DNA from: Oreohelix idahoensis
Lineage: Eukaryota; Mollusca; Gastropoda; Stylommatophora; Oreohelicidae
DNA: 64,000 bases
Direction of reading: 5' to 3'
NCBI GenBank assembly: GCA_024509875.1
Contig: JAMPIV010019862.1
Location: forward strand, 477,001-541,000
Part shown: positions 52,512 to 64,000 of the stretch, piece after piece
How the letters are laid out: every line of letters starts with the position of its first letter
Numbering within the stretch: the first letter of the stretch is position 1
Made by a program: the position numbers and the translations under genes
Notes under the pieces: model-generated
Databases searched by the model: none
Told to the model about the DNA's origin: nothing
The model's input: only the letters and a program-made list of their open reading frames with translations

Positions 52512-53506
52512 GCTCCCTTATTACCTCCACTTAAAAAAATTAATCCCATTAATTTTTTTCGAACTAATTACTCGAGAGAGGTGAGTCAAAACTACAACAA
52601 GATTTATGACATGCATAAAATTATATCATATTAAGAAAAGAATATTGACTTGAAATTAATAGAACTAAATGACAGTATGCATTAAAGCACACATCCACCA
52701 TCGACCTACTTTGGAACGATGTGGTAATATTCGAAGTAAAAAGAAGTTGAAAATGAAAATGAAGAATGAAAAATCAACAAAAAAGATGATAATAAAATTC
52801 AACTAAGTTTTCAACAAAATTTGAAACATATGATTTCAAAAAATGAAAATGAACAGCAACACTGATGATAATCAATGATAAAAGAATCAGTGAAACAGAA
52901 AATTTTGAAATACAATGTGCAAAAATGAAGCAATGTAAAATTAAACACTTTAAGAAGCAACGCACTTACTGATATGTAACACTAGTAAGTTTGACTAGTT
53001 ATCTAAAAGTAAAATATAATGTAGTGGGATACGTGACTACACGTATTGCGAGACACTAATAACGTTAGTAGATGTGTGATTTATAAACAATCAATTTGAT
53101 TAAATTGAATTAATCTAATTCTAGTACTTAATTACACATAAGTAAATAACTAGTAATTTATTCTAAGTAATTCTAATTTCAGTCATTGTGAATATTCGTT
53201 CAGAACTATTTAGAGTCAACAAGAATAGGTTCCTAATGTTCCATGCACGAAATAAGTTAACGAACACGATATGTAGTGTAATATGTTCCATAACACTAAT
53301 GAATGTCTATTTGTCGTTTTTACCAATGTTTCCATACTAAAAAAAATGTTACTTTAATATCACTGTTCCCGTTCTAATAAAACGTTACTTCACAAGAAAT
53401 AATGTTATAATCCATACGTAAGTATATTCTGAAAGTTATATATATACGAATACTGTAGAGCTACACATAGTATTCACAGATGTACAATTAACGACACTGT
53501 ACAAAG
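52512..53506 (-). other. Element C 3' untranslated region
   Basis: About 1 kb of AT-rich DNA without coding signal between the RNase H stop and the 3' LTR, with the polypurine tract at its left edge. Confidence 0.75.
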
Positions 53507-55897
53507 TTATTCATGTTTCGGTGAGGACGTGTCTCGATCGAAAAGTAGTTTAGTTTCACCAAGTTCACTAGGGCATCTTGAAAGACAGTCTGCAAATACA
53601 TTCTGCACTCCAGGAATAGCACGTATCTCAAAGTGGAATGGCTGGAGAGCTATAGCGTAACGCGCTGACTTTGATGACTTAACGTTTCCAGTATTCAATG
53701 CCGTAAGAGCTTTCTGGTCAGACTCCACCACAAAGTGTGAGCCGAGCAGGTAACGTTCCAGTTTTGTGATTGACCATACAAGAGCAAGGAGCTCTTTATC
53801 GAGAACGGAGTACTTCATTTCACTCGTCGTAAGCTTTCTGGATACGTACATAACAGGAAATAAGGTACCTCCGTATTCTTGCATCAAAACTGCCGCGATA
53901 GCGTAGGAAGAAGCATCACTGCGAAGAACAAAGGTGAGATCTTTGTTAGGCAACCTTAAAAAAGGCTTATTTGAAAAAATTTGTTTTATATAGTCTAACG
54001 CCGTTTGGTGATCCTGCGACCACTTTATTACATTAGGTGTGCCTTTCTTCAGTAACGAAGAAAGAGGTGCAGTTATAGTAGACAAATGAGGGATGAATTT
54101 AGAATAGAACTGTATTAGTCCTAAGAGTGACCTCACTTGTTTTTTTGTCTTAGGTGCTGAGATGTTTAAAATTTTAGAGACGTTACTGTCTTATGTATAT
54201 ATTAAACCGCGACCTATACGGTGACCAAGAAATGAGATGTCATGAAAACCGACAAAAGCCTTTGAAGGTTTTGCTGTTAAGTTGTAATCCCGTAAGGTAG
54301 AAAGTAAAGATTTTAAACCCTGAATACGTTCATCCCAAGAGTCACTGAAAAGACAGATGTCATCTATATAAGTAATGACATCGGGACGATGAGACAATAT
54401 GCGGCGCATCATGCGTACAAAGGTAGCTGGCGCATTCATTAACCCGAATGGCATAAAATTATATTGAAAAAGACCCTTTGGCGTCGAGAAAGCGGTGAAT
54501 GGCTTTGCTTTAGGGGTTAATGGCACTTGCCAATAACCCTTTGAAAGGTCAAATTTCGAAAAGAATGTGGCATGAGACAATTTCTCTAATAAGTCGTCTA
54601 AAAGAGGTAATGGTTCCGCATCGAATTTTGTAACTTTATTTAATTTCCTGTAATCTACGCAAAGACGTATATTGTTGTCCTTCTTCCGAATGATTACCAT
54701 AGAAGAAGAATATGGTGATGAAGATGGTTCAATTATATTTAATTGAAGCATCTCATCCAATTCCCTATCAACCTTATCACGAAAGTGTAAAGGAATAGGA
54801 TATGGGCGAACTCGAATAGGTGTATCGTCAGTCAGAATAATGTCATGTTGGATGACTGACGTATGACCTGGGATGTCAGTAAGGACATCCTCATACGTGT
54901 GTAGAATATTAGAGACTTGCTGACGTTGATCATCAGTAAGAGTAGATGAGATAGTAACATCATTCCATTTCTCAGTGGAATGGAGTGGTACAACTGGTAT
55001 TGGTAGTTGTACATCATCAAAAGAAGATTCCTCTTCTTGGATGACTGACAAACTAGAATAGTGTTGAATAGGTGGTGTAGGATCGTCAGTTGCCTGAAAC
55101 ACTGACTGTAAGTAATCAGGACGTGAGTAATACTCCTTCAACATGTTAATGTGGAAGGTTTTATGTTTGCCATTAACATCAACGATGTAGTCGACATCGG
55201 ATATTCTTGAGATGATCCTGAAAGGACCTCTCCAGGTAATTAAAAGACGATTGTTATGCGCAGGAAGTAATACAAAAGCTTCATCACCAGGTATGAGCTG
55301 GCGAAGACGTCTATATTTGTTTGCAGATAGACGAGCTTTTTCTTTGGCATGTTCGGATGATGCAGTAGCTAGTCTACAAGCATCTATGATTTTCTTTCTA
55401 AGAGAGATCACATACTCATAAGAGGATTGAGTTTCCTCTTCAATATTCTCATCCACCAATAAGTCGTGGATTAACGACATCGGACCGCGTGGTTGCATGC
55501 CAAAAACAAGCTGGAACGGAGAAAAACCCGTTGCTTGATTTTGTACCTCGCGATACGCAAAGAGACAAGCGGGTAGGACCCGATCCCAGTCTTGGGGATG
55601 GTCTTGAGTCATCTTACCCAACAACTGCTTGAGTGTCCTATTGAGACGCTCAATTAACCCATTTGACATCGGATGATAAATAGAACTAAGAGATCTATCT
55701 ATACCTAATGTCTTCATCACTTGAGACATGGATTCAGAAATGAATTGAACCCCATGATCCGACAAGATTTTCCGTGGAAAACCAATGCGTGAGAAGATTA
55801 ACATCAATGCCTCTGCTACACTGGCAGATGAAGTGTTCTTGAGAGGGATGGCCTCAGGCCAACGAGTGCACATATCAATGCACGTAAGAATCCATTT
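53507..55897 (-). pseudogene. pol: Element C integrase core - reverse transcriptase - RNase H
   Basis: Continues after the integrase deletion in a shifted frame: ILTCIDMCTRWPEA, catalytic D in LSDHGVQF, E in LIERLNR, a GPF module (TWRGPF), the linker to RT, RT with VDYRKLNKVT, LSKGYWQVPL, FMPFGLMNAPATF and YIDD. A TAA at 54191-54193 lies just after GHRIGRGLIYT, then the same frame continues through LLGLIQFYSKFIP and RNase H (RSDASS, ELLALVWS, ESDQKAL) to the stop at 53507. The first catalytic Asp of integrase (the AIDIIGP motif in A) is missing because about 53 nt are deleted at 55897. Confidence 0.93.
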
Positions 55898-58604
55898 TAT
55901 CAAATGGTCTAATCGGGATGTCCGCAGCTTGAATAGGAGCCGCATGAAATGGACCCCGTACCTTAACTTCTTGACATATCAAACAGGACCGACAATAGAG
56001 AGTAACATCTCTATGGACGCCTGGCCAGTAGAATGCCGAAAGCACTCTGGATTTGGTACGCGAAAAACCCATATGGCCCGCACATTGCGAGTCATGAGCA
56101 TGCCGTAATATCCGAGATCTCATACAGGATGGTACTAGAATTTGAGAACATATGGATGAATCCTTTTCCCGTATTATTCTAACCAAAATCCCATTTTTAA
56201 GTATAAAGTCATGTCTAGATTTTGCAAGTTTGTTGCTTGTATTCTTTTTGTTAACATACTGAAAGAATTTTTTTAATGAATTATCATTCTTTTGCAATGT
56301 TGCAAACAACTCCCGTGAAATAGGAGCATCATCATCACAAGTGGTATGAACTGTAGGTTCAATAGGTGTATCATGCGACATATTAATAGCTTGCGCTCTA
56401 GTCACTACTGCATTTGCAGTTTGAATATGTCGCTCTTCCCATTCAGCAATTTGCTGAGGTGTACACTCTTTAATACCATGTATGCGACCAAGAATCAAAT
56501 CACAAATTGGATTTGGAAGAAGACATGCTTGGATCTGTCCTGAAAAAAATGGAGTATGAAGTGTTATAATGGCTGTGGGGAATGTTTCCACAGTTCCGCC
56601 AAACGTGACACATTTCACAACCCTGCCCGTCGCACAACTAGGGTCGATCAGCGATGTCCGGACGCCCACTGTCGTACAACCTGAGTCGAATAAAAGAGAG
56701 CATGAAATATTGTTAACAAATCCTCTGTTAAACTTAAGAGAGCCCTGTCCATGGTGTACTGACGCAGGAGTGGCCATGCAGACTGCAGGTAGACTAGGCA
56801 AGGTATGTCCGCAACGCAGCGTCGTGATCGCCTTAGGCTGGAAAAGAGTCGAGCACTCTGGGCAGTCTTTCACCTGGGAACAATCTAGAGAACAAGACAT
56901 AGGATTGTGAGTTTCAGCTACTTTACCCTGTTCAGTGTTAGCCTGTGTATCATTAAAAGCAACATTAGAATGTCTAACTGTATTATTCGACGATCTATCT
57001 CGTCGGCGCGATCGATTGTGATTTTTGTCATTAAAATTGCCATAATTGTCGTTTCTGCTAGAGTTAAAATTTGGATTAGTCCGATAATTAGTAGAATGAT
57101 CGTTATGATGTTGGTTAAATGGTTTATTTCCAAAAAATTGTCCGTTTTGCGGACCCTGAGACCTTGATCTCCTGTTTTGTTTATTATAATCTCCTTGATT
57201 ATTTTTAAAATAATTGTTACCAAAATCTCGCGATCTGTGAGTTTGGTTCCAAGAAACATTAAATAGAGCAGATTGTTGAAATTGCTTCCCTTTGTAAAAG
57301 TTATCATTGGTGAAATTATGATTATTTCCCTTATGGACATACCTATCAGCACTAAAAGAACGATTGCGTGAAAAATTGTTTTGTTGTGCTGCAAAAGCAA
57401 CAGGCAATTCACTCTTAATCTGCGCGTTACTTAGATCCATGTCTGGGTGAGCAGTGCAAAAATTTTTTGCATGTTCTTCTAAGTTTTTCATTGATAAAGG
57501 TCTCCGTTCGTGTAAAAATGCGAGAAATGTAGGATTTACCGACGAAAGTACCTTATCGCGCATCAGTAAATCAAAGAGACCTTCATACGACTTTTCAATT
57601 TTGGATAATTCGATCCATCTTTCTAATGTTAGTCGTATCTGTGACAGAAAATCACTAAAATTTCTGCTAGATTGGGGTAGTAATGTGTGAAATCTCAAAC
57701 GATATTCGTTTTCTGTCATTTGAAATTTTTGCAGAAGTGCTGCTCTAAGAGCATTGTAGTCATTTTTCTCACCAATGCTGGTGGTATGATAAACTGCTAA
57801 TGCATCTCCTGTAAGTAATCTGGATAAATATGTACAGTATAGAGCTTTATCCACGTTATAAGACCCACAAGTGGCCTCAAACCTATCCAGGAAGAATATT
57901 ACGTCATCAGACGGGGGATTAAATTTTGGCAATTTAAGGTGAATCTCCTTAAAATGATCCTGTCTGGATGAAGTGTGGCTTTCAAAAGTTCTCTGAGAAT
58001 TAGATTCCTGAGTTAACCTAATTCTCTCATATTCTGACTCTGCTAATTTCAGTTCATGCTGTCGTTTTCTTTCATTCTCTTCCATCTCAAGCTGAAGTCG
58101 TTTTGTGTTTTGTTCAGCTATTAATCTCCTTTCTTCTATTTCTTTTTGTTTCTGTTCCATTTCTTTTTCAGCTATTATTCTTTTTTCTTCCATTTCTTTT
58201 CTAAGTCTTTCTTCAGACTCCTTTTGCTTCTGTTCTGCTTCTCGCTGAAATCGTTTCTCTTCTAATTCAGCGGCCAATCTCATTTTTTTCTCCTCTTCCT
58301 CAGCTATAAATTTCCTCTTCTTTTCATCCTCCTCAGCAGTTAATCTCATTTTTTTCTCATTTTCCTCAGCCTCAATCCGTTTTTGATCTGCCTCAAATTT
58401 CATCTTCTTCTCATTTTCCTCAGCCTCAATCCGTTTCTGATCTGCCTCAAATTTCAAATTTTCCAAACGTAAAGTTTCTAATCTTCTCTGATCAGCTTCT
58501 ATTTCTTGAGCTTTCTTATATTCTGACAGTGCAAATGCTTTAGCTTCATCAGGAGCCATCTGAAGAGCTTTTGCTTGCTTAATGAAATAGTCTAAGGTAG
58601 CCAT
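55898..58604 (-). pseudogene. gag-pol: Element C gag - protease - integrase N-terminus
   Basis: Starts MATLDYFIKQAKALQM at 58604 with no internal stop up to the deletion. Residues 1-205 are an E/K/R coiled coil containing repeats of the EADQKRIEAEENEKKM kind. A capsid-like domain follows (LPKFNPPSDDVIFFLDRFEA ... RWIELSKIEKSYEGLFDLLMRDKVLSS ... FLHERRP). Next come a long basic N/R/S/F-rich stretch, a C-x2-C-x13-C-G-H motif (about 56812-56866), protease FDSGCTTVGVR (about 56680-56690), and the integrase finger (HDSQCAGH, CRSCLICQ). The frame then runs into the deletion after RPFDKM. This is the only gag of the A-C group here that is undamaged. Confidence 0.93.
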
Positions 58605-59547
58605 TTCAATATTATTATGTAATAATACTACTTAAAAGTGTTACTACAACTAGTGGTCCTCGTTCCTGTCCTTAGAACGGTATAATGTTATCATATAATT
58701 ATTAAATATGTTATTAATCAATAAATTTATGTAATCAAATGTCATGAAATGAACAACGAGAAAGACAATAGAAACATAACCGACAAGACATGAAAAAATG
58801 GACGGGTGAACACAATCGTAGAAATCAAAAAAAGTAAAATGTATAACTAAAATAGAATATCGTAAAAATATACGACGATAACTACGATCAGATAGTTAAC
58901 AAGACAATAGACAACACAGTGTAAAAACAATGGTTTTGTAAAAAACTAAACGACAGGAAAGGTGAGATGGACAATAATCACAAACAAAATACATCATGAA
59001 AATAAGGTACGATTAAAAAGAACTATGAGAACAACAAGTAAAACTTGACGAAACAGCTAGAACAGATAGGTGTTACAGACCACCAAACACAGTGGACCTA
59101 GAATCCTTCTACGCTCACGCGTAGGAACATTCCACTGCGGGAAGTCTGCAAAATAATGTCCTACAGAACGTCTGACGAAGAGCCCGAATTGACTTCGAGA
59201 TGGATCTCGTTCGTCAGATCTACCTCCCAACCTCCCGCAAAGAATACACAACACATAACAAATAATATAGAAAATATAGATATGAACATTAAAGGCACAG
59301 CTAAATGTAATAAAGTGTATAACGACAACACGCTATACTCATCTCGCGTGCCGGAAAGAACAACCAATGTGCCTCGTCCCCGTGTATGTACTGGAGGAAT
59401 AAAATACTTCGTTCTGCTTTTTCAACACAAGCTCGCACGTAATGAGGAATAGGTGATCCCAAGTGCAGTTAGTCACCGTACAACTGGACCTGGAGGTTGA
59501 TTGATGACCTTGAGGTAACGGTTAGTTGATTCTGATTCATTTTTTTC
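58605..59547 (-). other. Element C leader
   Basis: Untranslated region between 5' LTR and gag. It shares blocks with element A's leader. No obvious TGG-type primer-binding site directly after the LTR (the minus strand reads GAAAAAAATGAATCAG). Confidence 0.65.
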
Positions 59548-60630
59548 TGTTGGAGTCCGTTTATGGTAATGGTATTGATTTTATCACGCGAATGGTTGAA
59601 TACGAACAAAATGTCAATAAACTTCTTCAAACGAACATTCCAACAGGTATCGTTGCATTGGGTGAACTGGGTAAGTATTGGCAGCACACAAGTCGGTGTT
59701 TACTGTACATGTATTTTATTGACGTGACACCAACGAAGTGGAACAAGACAATCATAGTTACAGATGTGAAGATCATACGTTAAAATGTTAATATCACTGT
59801 TAAAAGTTGTTGTAGAATCTCTAACAGTTAAGTTCTCTTATTCCAGTGACTAAGGATCACTTCCATTTCATATAACAGACCTGGTAATTAACGTCCATTG
59901 ACCTTCTCCCAAGGACGTTTATTAAGGCAAACGGATTCATTCTCACGGAGCAATAATTTATATCATACTTGTAAGCATCCCAGACTTTGTTGTAAAATTC
60001 TTGGATAGCATATCCAATCCAAACAAAAGGCAGATATAACAATACAACCAAGTTAGTGTTTCATCTTGGCTAACCTCTCGGTATCCATACCACGACTTTG
60101 GCATAGGTAAAACGGCATATTAAACATGTGAAGCATATATCTATATTCATTAACTTGATTCCACATATGGATTCTCCCTCTACAAAAGATTCCAAAGGCT
60201 ATCGACTCCGTGTGTCCAATTCTAGGAATGTCATATCCGATGAATTCCCGCTAGACCATTAATAGGAGCGGCCTGATACTTTAATTTACATAATTAAACT
60301 TGCCATACGAAATGGGGCGACACTTACTTCAGACATCCACTATTGGCTTCGCCATGAAGACCAATAGGTACGAATACAACTGCTGGCTTCTTCAAATCTG
60401 CCAGGAATCAAATAATAACACTGCGGACATAAAATGTCGTCCGAGCTGCCCCTATCATGACGTCACAATTCCCTCAACTAGGTTACACGTGCGTCCAAAG
60501 CAACTCACACAGCATTGTGCACGTCAGTGCGTGAATCAATCGAACGCACAAACAATATAACTACATAAAACTGGTGCGTACATTTGGCAGGACCGAAGAC
60601 TACCCCCTTAGGTAATAAATGTACGTAACA
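59548..60630 (-). repeat. 5' LTR of element C
   Basis: 1083 bp; pair of 51429-52511. Confidence 0.95.
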
Positions 60631-60781
60631 AACGGTTTCCCAAAAATATATTTATTCACACATATCTTAAGAACCCGATGTGATAGAGATAAACGGATTT
60701 CAAATTTGAAATCAGCGCAAGAAACTGACCTAAGAACACTTATTCTTATATAAGAAAGAAAAATGTTGTTTGTCAGTGTAA

Positions 60782-60876
60782 TCATAAGGCGAGCATAAGG
60801 AATTGAATTACGGCTATTCTAGCCGGCTAACGGACATCTTTCTCTCAAGGCTTCCTGTTCAATCCCCTCTTTGCAC
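60782..60876 (-). repeat. 5' LTR of element E, second piece
   Basis: Equals 44450-44544. It lies between transposon X and the next insertion. Confidence 0.88.
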
Positions 60877-61561
60877 TGTGGTGGTTTTGATGGTATTAAG
60901 TGCGGTTGCGATGTTACCTAGTGTACTGTATGAGGTCAGCTGTGAAGGTCCCTGAAGCTAAAAATTTATGTGAGTTTTTCAGGATTACCTTTCTGCTACC
61001 ACCTATGACCTCAAACAGACTTATTCTACTATTATGTATGTTAGCTACGTTCAATGTCTAGGGTACTGAAATGTGGTGTGCAGGTAATTAAATACAAAGA
61101 CACACACATATAAACACTAGGTCTAATACTAAACTCTATGATCAAATAGCTTAACACTGGGTTAAGATTTAAGATCTACAATTTTTTAAACTTTATTTAG
61201 TCCTGAGCCAAGTTTTCTTATGGTCAGGACGTGTGAATCAAGATGAATTTATATAAATCAAATAGCATATAATTAAATGATCACATAAAAAAATTCGTAC
61301 ATAAATATATATGTGAAATTTTTTAATATGGATACTAACTACAGAGTCTTTTGGAAAACTAGTACTGGATGACGGGTCGTGGTGGTATCATCATGTCTAG
61401 TTCTTGTTATACTGTTCAGTGTTTTGTTAACAGATGTAATGGTGGTAAAGTCTTTTATTCACAGTGTTTTTATAAATTTATTTATTTATGTTGATGAATC
61501 AACAGCAGGCCAGGTCTTCAGTACTTAACTGGCCTGTGTCGATGTAGTCAAGATGTTCACT

Positions 61562-61665
61562 TGGCCCACTCCTCACAGTTGCTGAGGTAAATGATAGGCT
61601 TCTCCTCACAGTTGCTGAGGTAAATGATAGGCTTCTCCTCACAGTTGCTGAGGTAAACTAATAGA
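61562..61665. repeat. 33-bp tandem repeat, three units
   Basis: Three copies of a unit containing CTCCTCACAGTTGCTGAGGT, followed twice by AAATGATAGGCTT. The third copy diverges at its end. Inside each unit CCTCA and TGAGG can pair. Confidence 0.88.
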
Positions 61666-63082
61666 CTTCTAGTCCTCCACCGTTTGATCTCTTCAGAGCA
61701 TCTGGCACTAGCACAGTGCCAGACAAAGAAACTCTGAAACCACAAAATTAGGCTATGTCATAGCATACTGCCTACTTTACCCTGTTTCCTAATCATAAAA
61801 CATAAATTGACAAGACAAGATCAGATCTCTCTGACCGGCCCAGCACCTCTCATCCAGGCTGTCATCACGTAGCACCAGTTTTCCATGACGGCATTGCATC
61901 TGAAATATGTTCATTAGTTTCTTTTTCCATCCAATAAGGTGGGTGATATGTTCCCACTGATCTGAAATATAGATCTGTCTTCTATATTCTTGGATATGTT
62001 TTCCCATATTATTTATTCGCCTCTAGGCCCTGGACTGTCGCTGGGGACCTAGAATAAGTACTCACTTGTCGTAATCATTTTTCATGACATGGCAGTATCA
62101 ATCACTCAGAATTATTAAATAAAAAAGGTTAATGATTTTTCCCTTACCACAATTCAAATGAAAACACACAGATACGTTGTCTAGCACAAACTCAGCTGAG
62201 CTGCTGGATATACTATGGCGTCCCACTTTGAAATACTATCTATCTTCATTGGGCGTCACAGTTCTAAGCATCAACGATCTGTTGCAGTGGACAGTCTTCG
62301 ACAAAATGGCACTTGCCGGCTAATTTTTGTCACCAATATTACTCGTTCGTCCAATCGGAGTACTTCCCCTCTACAGTTTAAATATTTAAACTTAAAATGT
62401 CCAATCTTAGTCTAGTTTCGGTCTAGTTGTGAAATGTACTTATGTCGGTCTGTCCGTCCGAACTTGGTTTTTACCAAAATTACACTTGGTTTTAGACCAA
62501 ACTACAAAAAAAAAACTCCACAAATTTTGTCTCACTACGTATAAGATTTCTATGCTAAGTTATTTTTAGCTTCTACCCTCCCTTGACTGCCCCTTGTCCA
62601 CATGTAGTTTGTTTTTCTGCGTTAGGCTCAAGGACGCGTCAAAAGTAACTTTTTGGGAGAAGTATGCACAAATAACTGTCTGCTCGTCTGTATTGAACAA
62701 TACAGTCTTTCGTCAATATCTTCCGTGTTATCTGTCCGTCTGTGTAATTAAAAGTATATTATTTCTCAGGGAAAGATGGGCACGTCCAAGATACGTCTGT
62801 TTCTGACAAGAGCTAAGGTCGTTTTTCGTCCAATTTATTACATTGTGTCAACTAGTGGCGTAATTTTTTACTTTAAAACTACAAATTGCGTCTTCTAGAC
62901 TTTAGATTCAAACACGTGTTTCAGACCACATCATTTTTTTCTTTTATCTCCGTTTCTACCCCGTCTAAAAGGATAGGCCGTTAGTCTGCATGTTATAACT
63001 AGTTAGTTTTCAATGACACTAGAAAACGCTGGCGTAGGCGAAGAAATAGCAGCGTATCTTATCCAAATTTTATCCCTACATT

Positions 63083-63368
63083 TCATTTCTTCTTCTTCTT
63101 CTTCCTCGTTCGCCCTCGGACCTCCACATTTATGACTCTAATAAAAGCAGCAGTCAACTCAAGGTTCCCGACATCTCCAAACAGTTTTTCGTTGACAGAA
63201 GTGGGTTGTTGCCATATGCTACCCCGTTCATTACTGTAGGTTGGGCAGTACTGCAGCAGGTGTTCGACTGTCATCGGGCTGGTACCGCAGGTGCAGAGAT
63301 CTGTTGCACCAACTGTTATCTTTATAAATGGAGGAATTTTTAGCGTTGTATCACTGAATTTCACCACA
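63083..63368 (-). pseudogene. LINE 3' end with C-terminal zinc finger and (GAA)n tail
   Basis: A 96-codon minus-strand frame encodes LCTCGTSPMTVEHLLQYCP, the CxCG-x-T-x-x-HLL-x-x-CP finger typical of the C-terminal end of many non-LTR retrotransposon ORF2 proteins. It then has FGDVGNLELTAAFI and a lysine run from (AAG)n. No RT remains. Related to the fragment at 2845-3110. Confidence 0.78.
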
Positions 63369-63373
63369 TGCAC

Positions 63374-63468
63374 CCATTTGCACCATTTCCTTTAAAGCTG
63401 ATGTGCGCAACAAAAGATATTTTTATTCCTTCAAAACCTATGTGCGCAACATAAGATATTATATGACA
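63374..63468 (-). repeat. 5' LTR of element E, third piece
   Basis: Equals 44545-44639 with three substitutions. It ends ATATGACA before the GTTAC duplication. Confidence 0.88.
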
Positions 63469-63473
63469 GTTAC

Positions 63474-64000
63474 AATTTTTAAACTGATTAATCCGATTAA
63501 TTAATCGTTACAGATCCCAGCCCCAGTGGCACACAACGGGGGGGGGGGGGGCGCCATTGGTGACAGCCAAAAAAGGTGTGCCGTCGGACAATATTATGAT
63601 TTATGATGGTTCTCACTGTTAAAAATGTACTTGCAAGTGAGTTTCTTTAAAGAGGGAGGGTCTCAAAGGTAAGATCCGCCCCGGGTGCTAAATACTTTTG
63701 GGACGCCTCTGCCCAGCCCTAGTTTAAAAATTTATATCCTTTAAGGATGGGTCACTAAACTAGTTGTTCGCAGAACATTTACATAACAAAGAAATTTAAA
63801 AAAAAATTGAGTTTTAAAAAAGTGTTAAGATGCTCATTTACAACAAGACTTTTCAGATACATCTAGAGTACAGGCCCTTAACAAAACCACACCGATCTTT
63901 CCTGCCCTGTGCCATTCATTCAAGGTGTTCGTGGATTAACGTTTCCGCAGGATGGTGCTACCCATCCGTTGCCCAACCCTCCTATGTAGTTTTTTACGAC
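63474..64000. other. Anonymous DNA, no gene recognised
   Basis: A G run of about 13 near 63539-63551. The stretch at 63670-63720 (CCCCGGGTGCTAAATACTT) looks like a dispersed repeat, but I cannot assign it. Confidence 0.5.

Larger units (their letters stand above)
51429..60630 (-). mobile_element. Element C: complete Ty3/gypsy LTR retrotransposon with INT before RT (Gmr1-like)
   Basis: 9202 bp. The LTRs 51429-52511 and 59548-60630 are both 1083 bp and differ at one position by eye (52116 C, 60235 A). Exact 5-bp target duplication AACGG (51424-51428 and 60631-60635). Polypurine tract on the minus strand (GGAGGTAATAAGGGAGC) next to the 3' LTR. Coding order gag, PR, INT, RT, RNase H. Despite its youth it has a deletion removing the first integrase Asp and a nonsense codon in RT. 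It is inserted in transposon X. Confidence 0.95.
49394..60778 (-). mobile_element. DNA transposon X (CACTA-like), carrying element C
   Basis: The left end CACTGGCTAACAAA and the right end TTGTTTGTCAGTG are terminal inverted repeats with similarity running about 30 bp inward. The flank TAA is present on both sides (49391-49393 and 60779-60781) and once in the empty paralogue (44447-44449). CACT(G/A) ends with a 3-bp duplication fit the CACTA/EnSpm (CMC) group. Without element C it is about 2.2 kb, with one minus-strand transposase gene. Confidence 0.82.
60877..63368. mobile_element. Unidentified 2.5 kb insertion with TG...CA ends
   Basis: It begins TGTGGTGG and ends CACCACA, and TGCAC is duplicated on both sides (60872-60876 and 63369-63373) but single in the paralogous LTR (44540-44544). 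A 5-bp duplication and TG...CA ends suggest an LTR-type integration, perhaps a solo LTR or a small non-autonomous element, but no internal direct repeat is visible. It includes a 33-bp tandem repeat and a LINE 3' fragment at its right end. Confidence 0.65.
44222..63468 (-). mobile_element. Element E: LARD-like LTR element without recognisable pol, heavily nested
   Basis: Left LTR 44222-44639 (418 bp). The right LTR is split into 49166-49393, 60782-60876 and 63374-63468, which also add up to 418 bp with no indel relative to the left copy. Flanks carry an exact 5-bp target duplication GTTAC (44217-44221 and 63469-63473). On the minus strand a strong polypurine tract (GGGGAAGGGGGTAGA) directly precedes the left LTR, giving the orientation. 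The internal region (44640-49165) has no recognisable gag or pol. It resembles large non-autonomous LTR elements that rely on proteins from relatives. Confidence 0.88.

Noticed and set aside
63083..63373. 96-codon protein as a host zinc-finger gene
   Set aside because: The CxCG...HLLxxCP pattern and (AAG)n end are those of a LINE ORF2 C-terminus, and a second degraded copy exists at 2845-3110.

Overview
This 64 kb window is a transposon graveyard from an animal genome. I find no convincing host gene. The mix of (TA)n and (CA)n microsatellites, tRNA-derived SINEs, RTE-type LINEs with short tandem 3' tails, non-autonomous Helitrons and INT-before-RT Ty3/gypsy elements suggests an invertebrate, most likely a marine lophotrochozoan such as a mollusc. 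That assignment is inference; no host marker gene is present.

Layout: (1) 1-489, a minus-strand Helitron cut by the window edge, then anonymous DNA with LINE scraps to 3.1 kb. (2) 3539-14600, a decayed LTR of family D split at its TA tract by element A (4079-14321, minus), a Ty3/gypsy retrotransposon. A small LINE with a 92-bp target duplication sits in A's leader. (3) 14.6-24.3 kb, anonymous DNA, an RTE-like LINE (minus, 19.14-20.96 kb), a Helitron 5' part, and a second RTE-like LINE (plus, 22.3-24.26 kb). (4) 24264-38089, element D (minus): gag and PR-INT but no reverse transcriptase. Its left LTR is split by element B (24591-32378, plus) and by a SINE. (5) 38-44 kb, anonymous DNA, three more Helitron pieces and two SINEs. 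(6) 44222-63468, element E, a coding-poor LTR element whose right LTR is split by two insertions. One is a CACTA-like DNA transposon X (49394-60778), itself carrying element C (51429-60630, minus). The other is an unidentified 2.5 kb insertion (60877-63368).

Elements A, B and C share one architecture: coiled-coil gag, an unusual C-x2-C-x13-C-G-H motif, DSG protease, integrase, then reverse transcriptase and RNase H. Integrase before RT is the Ty1/copia order in a Ty3/gypsy-type pol and matches the Gmr1-like clade. All three are inactivated by one or more stops or frameshifts. C is the youngest: its 1083-bp LTRs differ at one base by eye and it has a perfect 5-bp target duplication. D looks like a relative that lost RT-RH while keeping open gag and PR-INT frames. 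Exact target duplications and paralogous empty sites fix the insertion order: E before X before C; D before B; D-type LTR before A before LINE.
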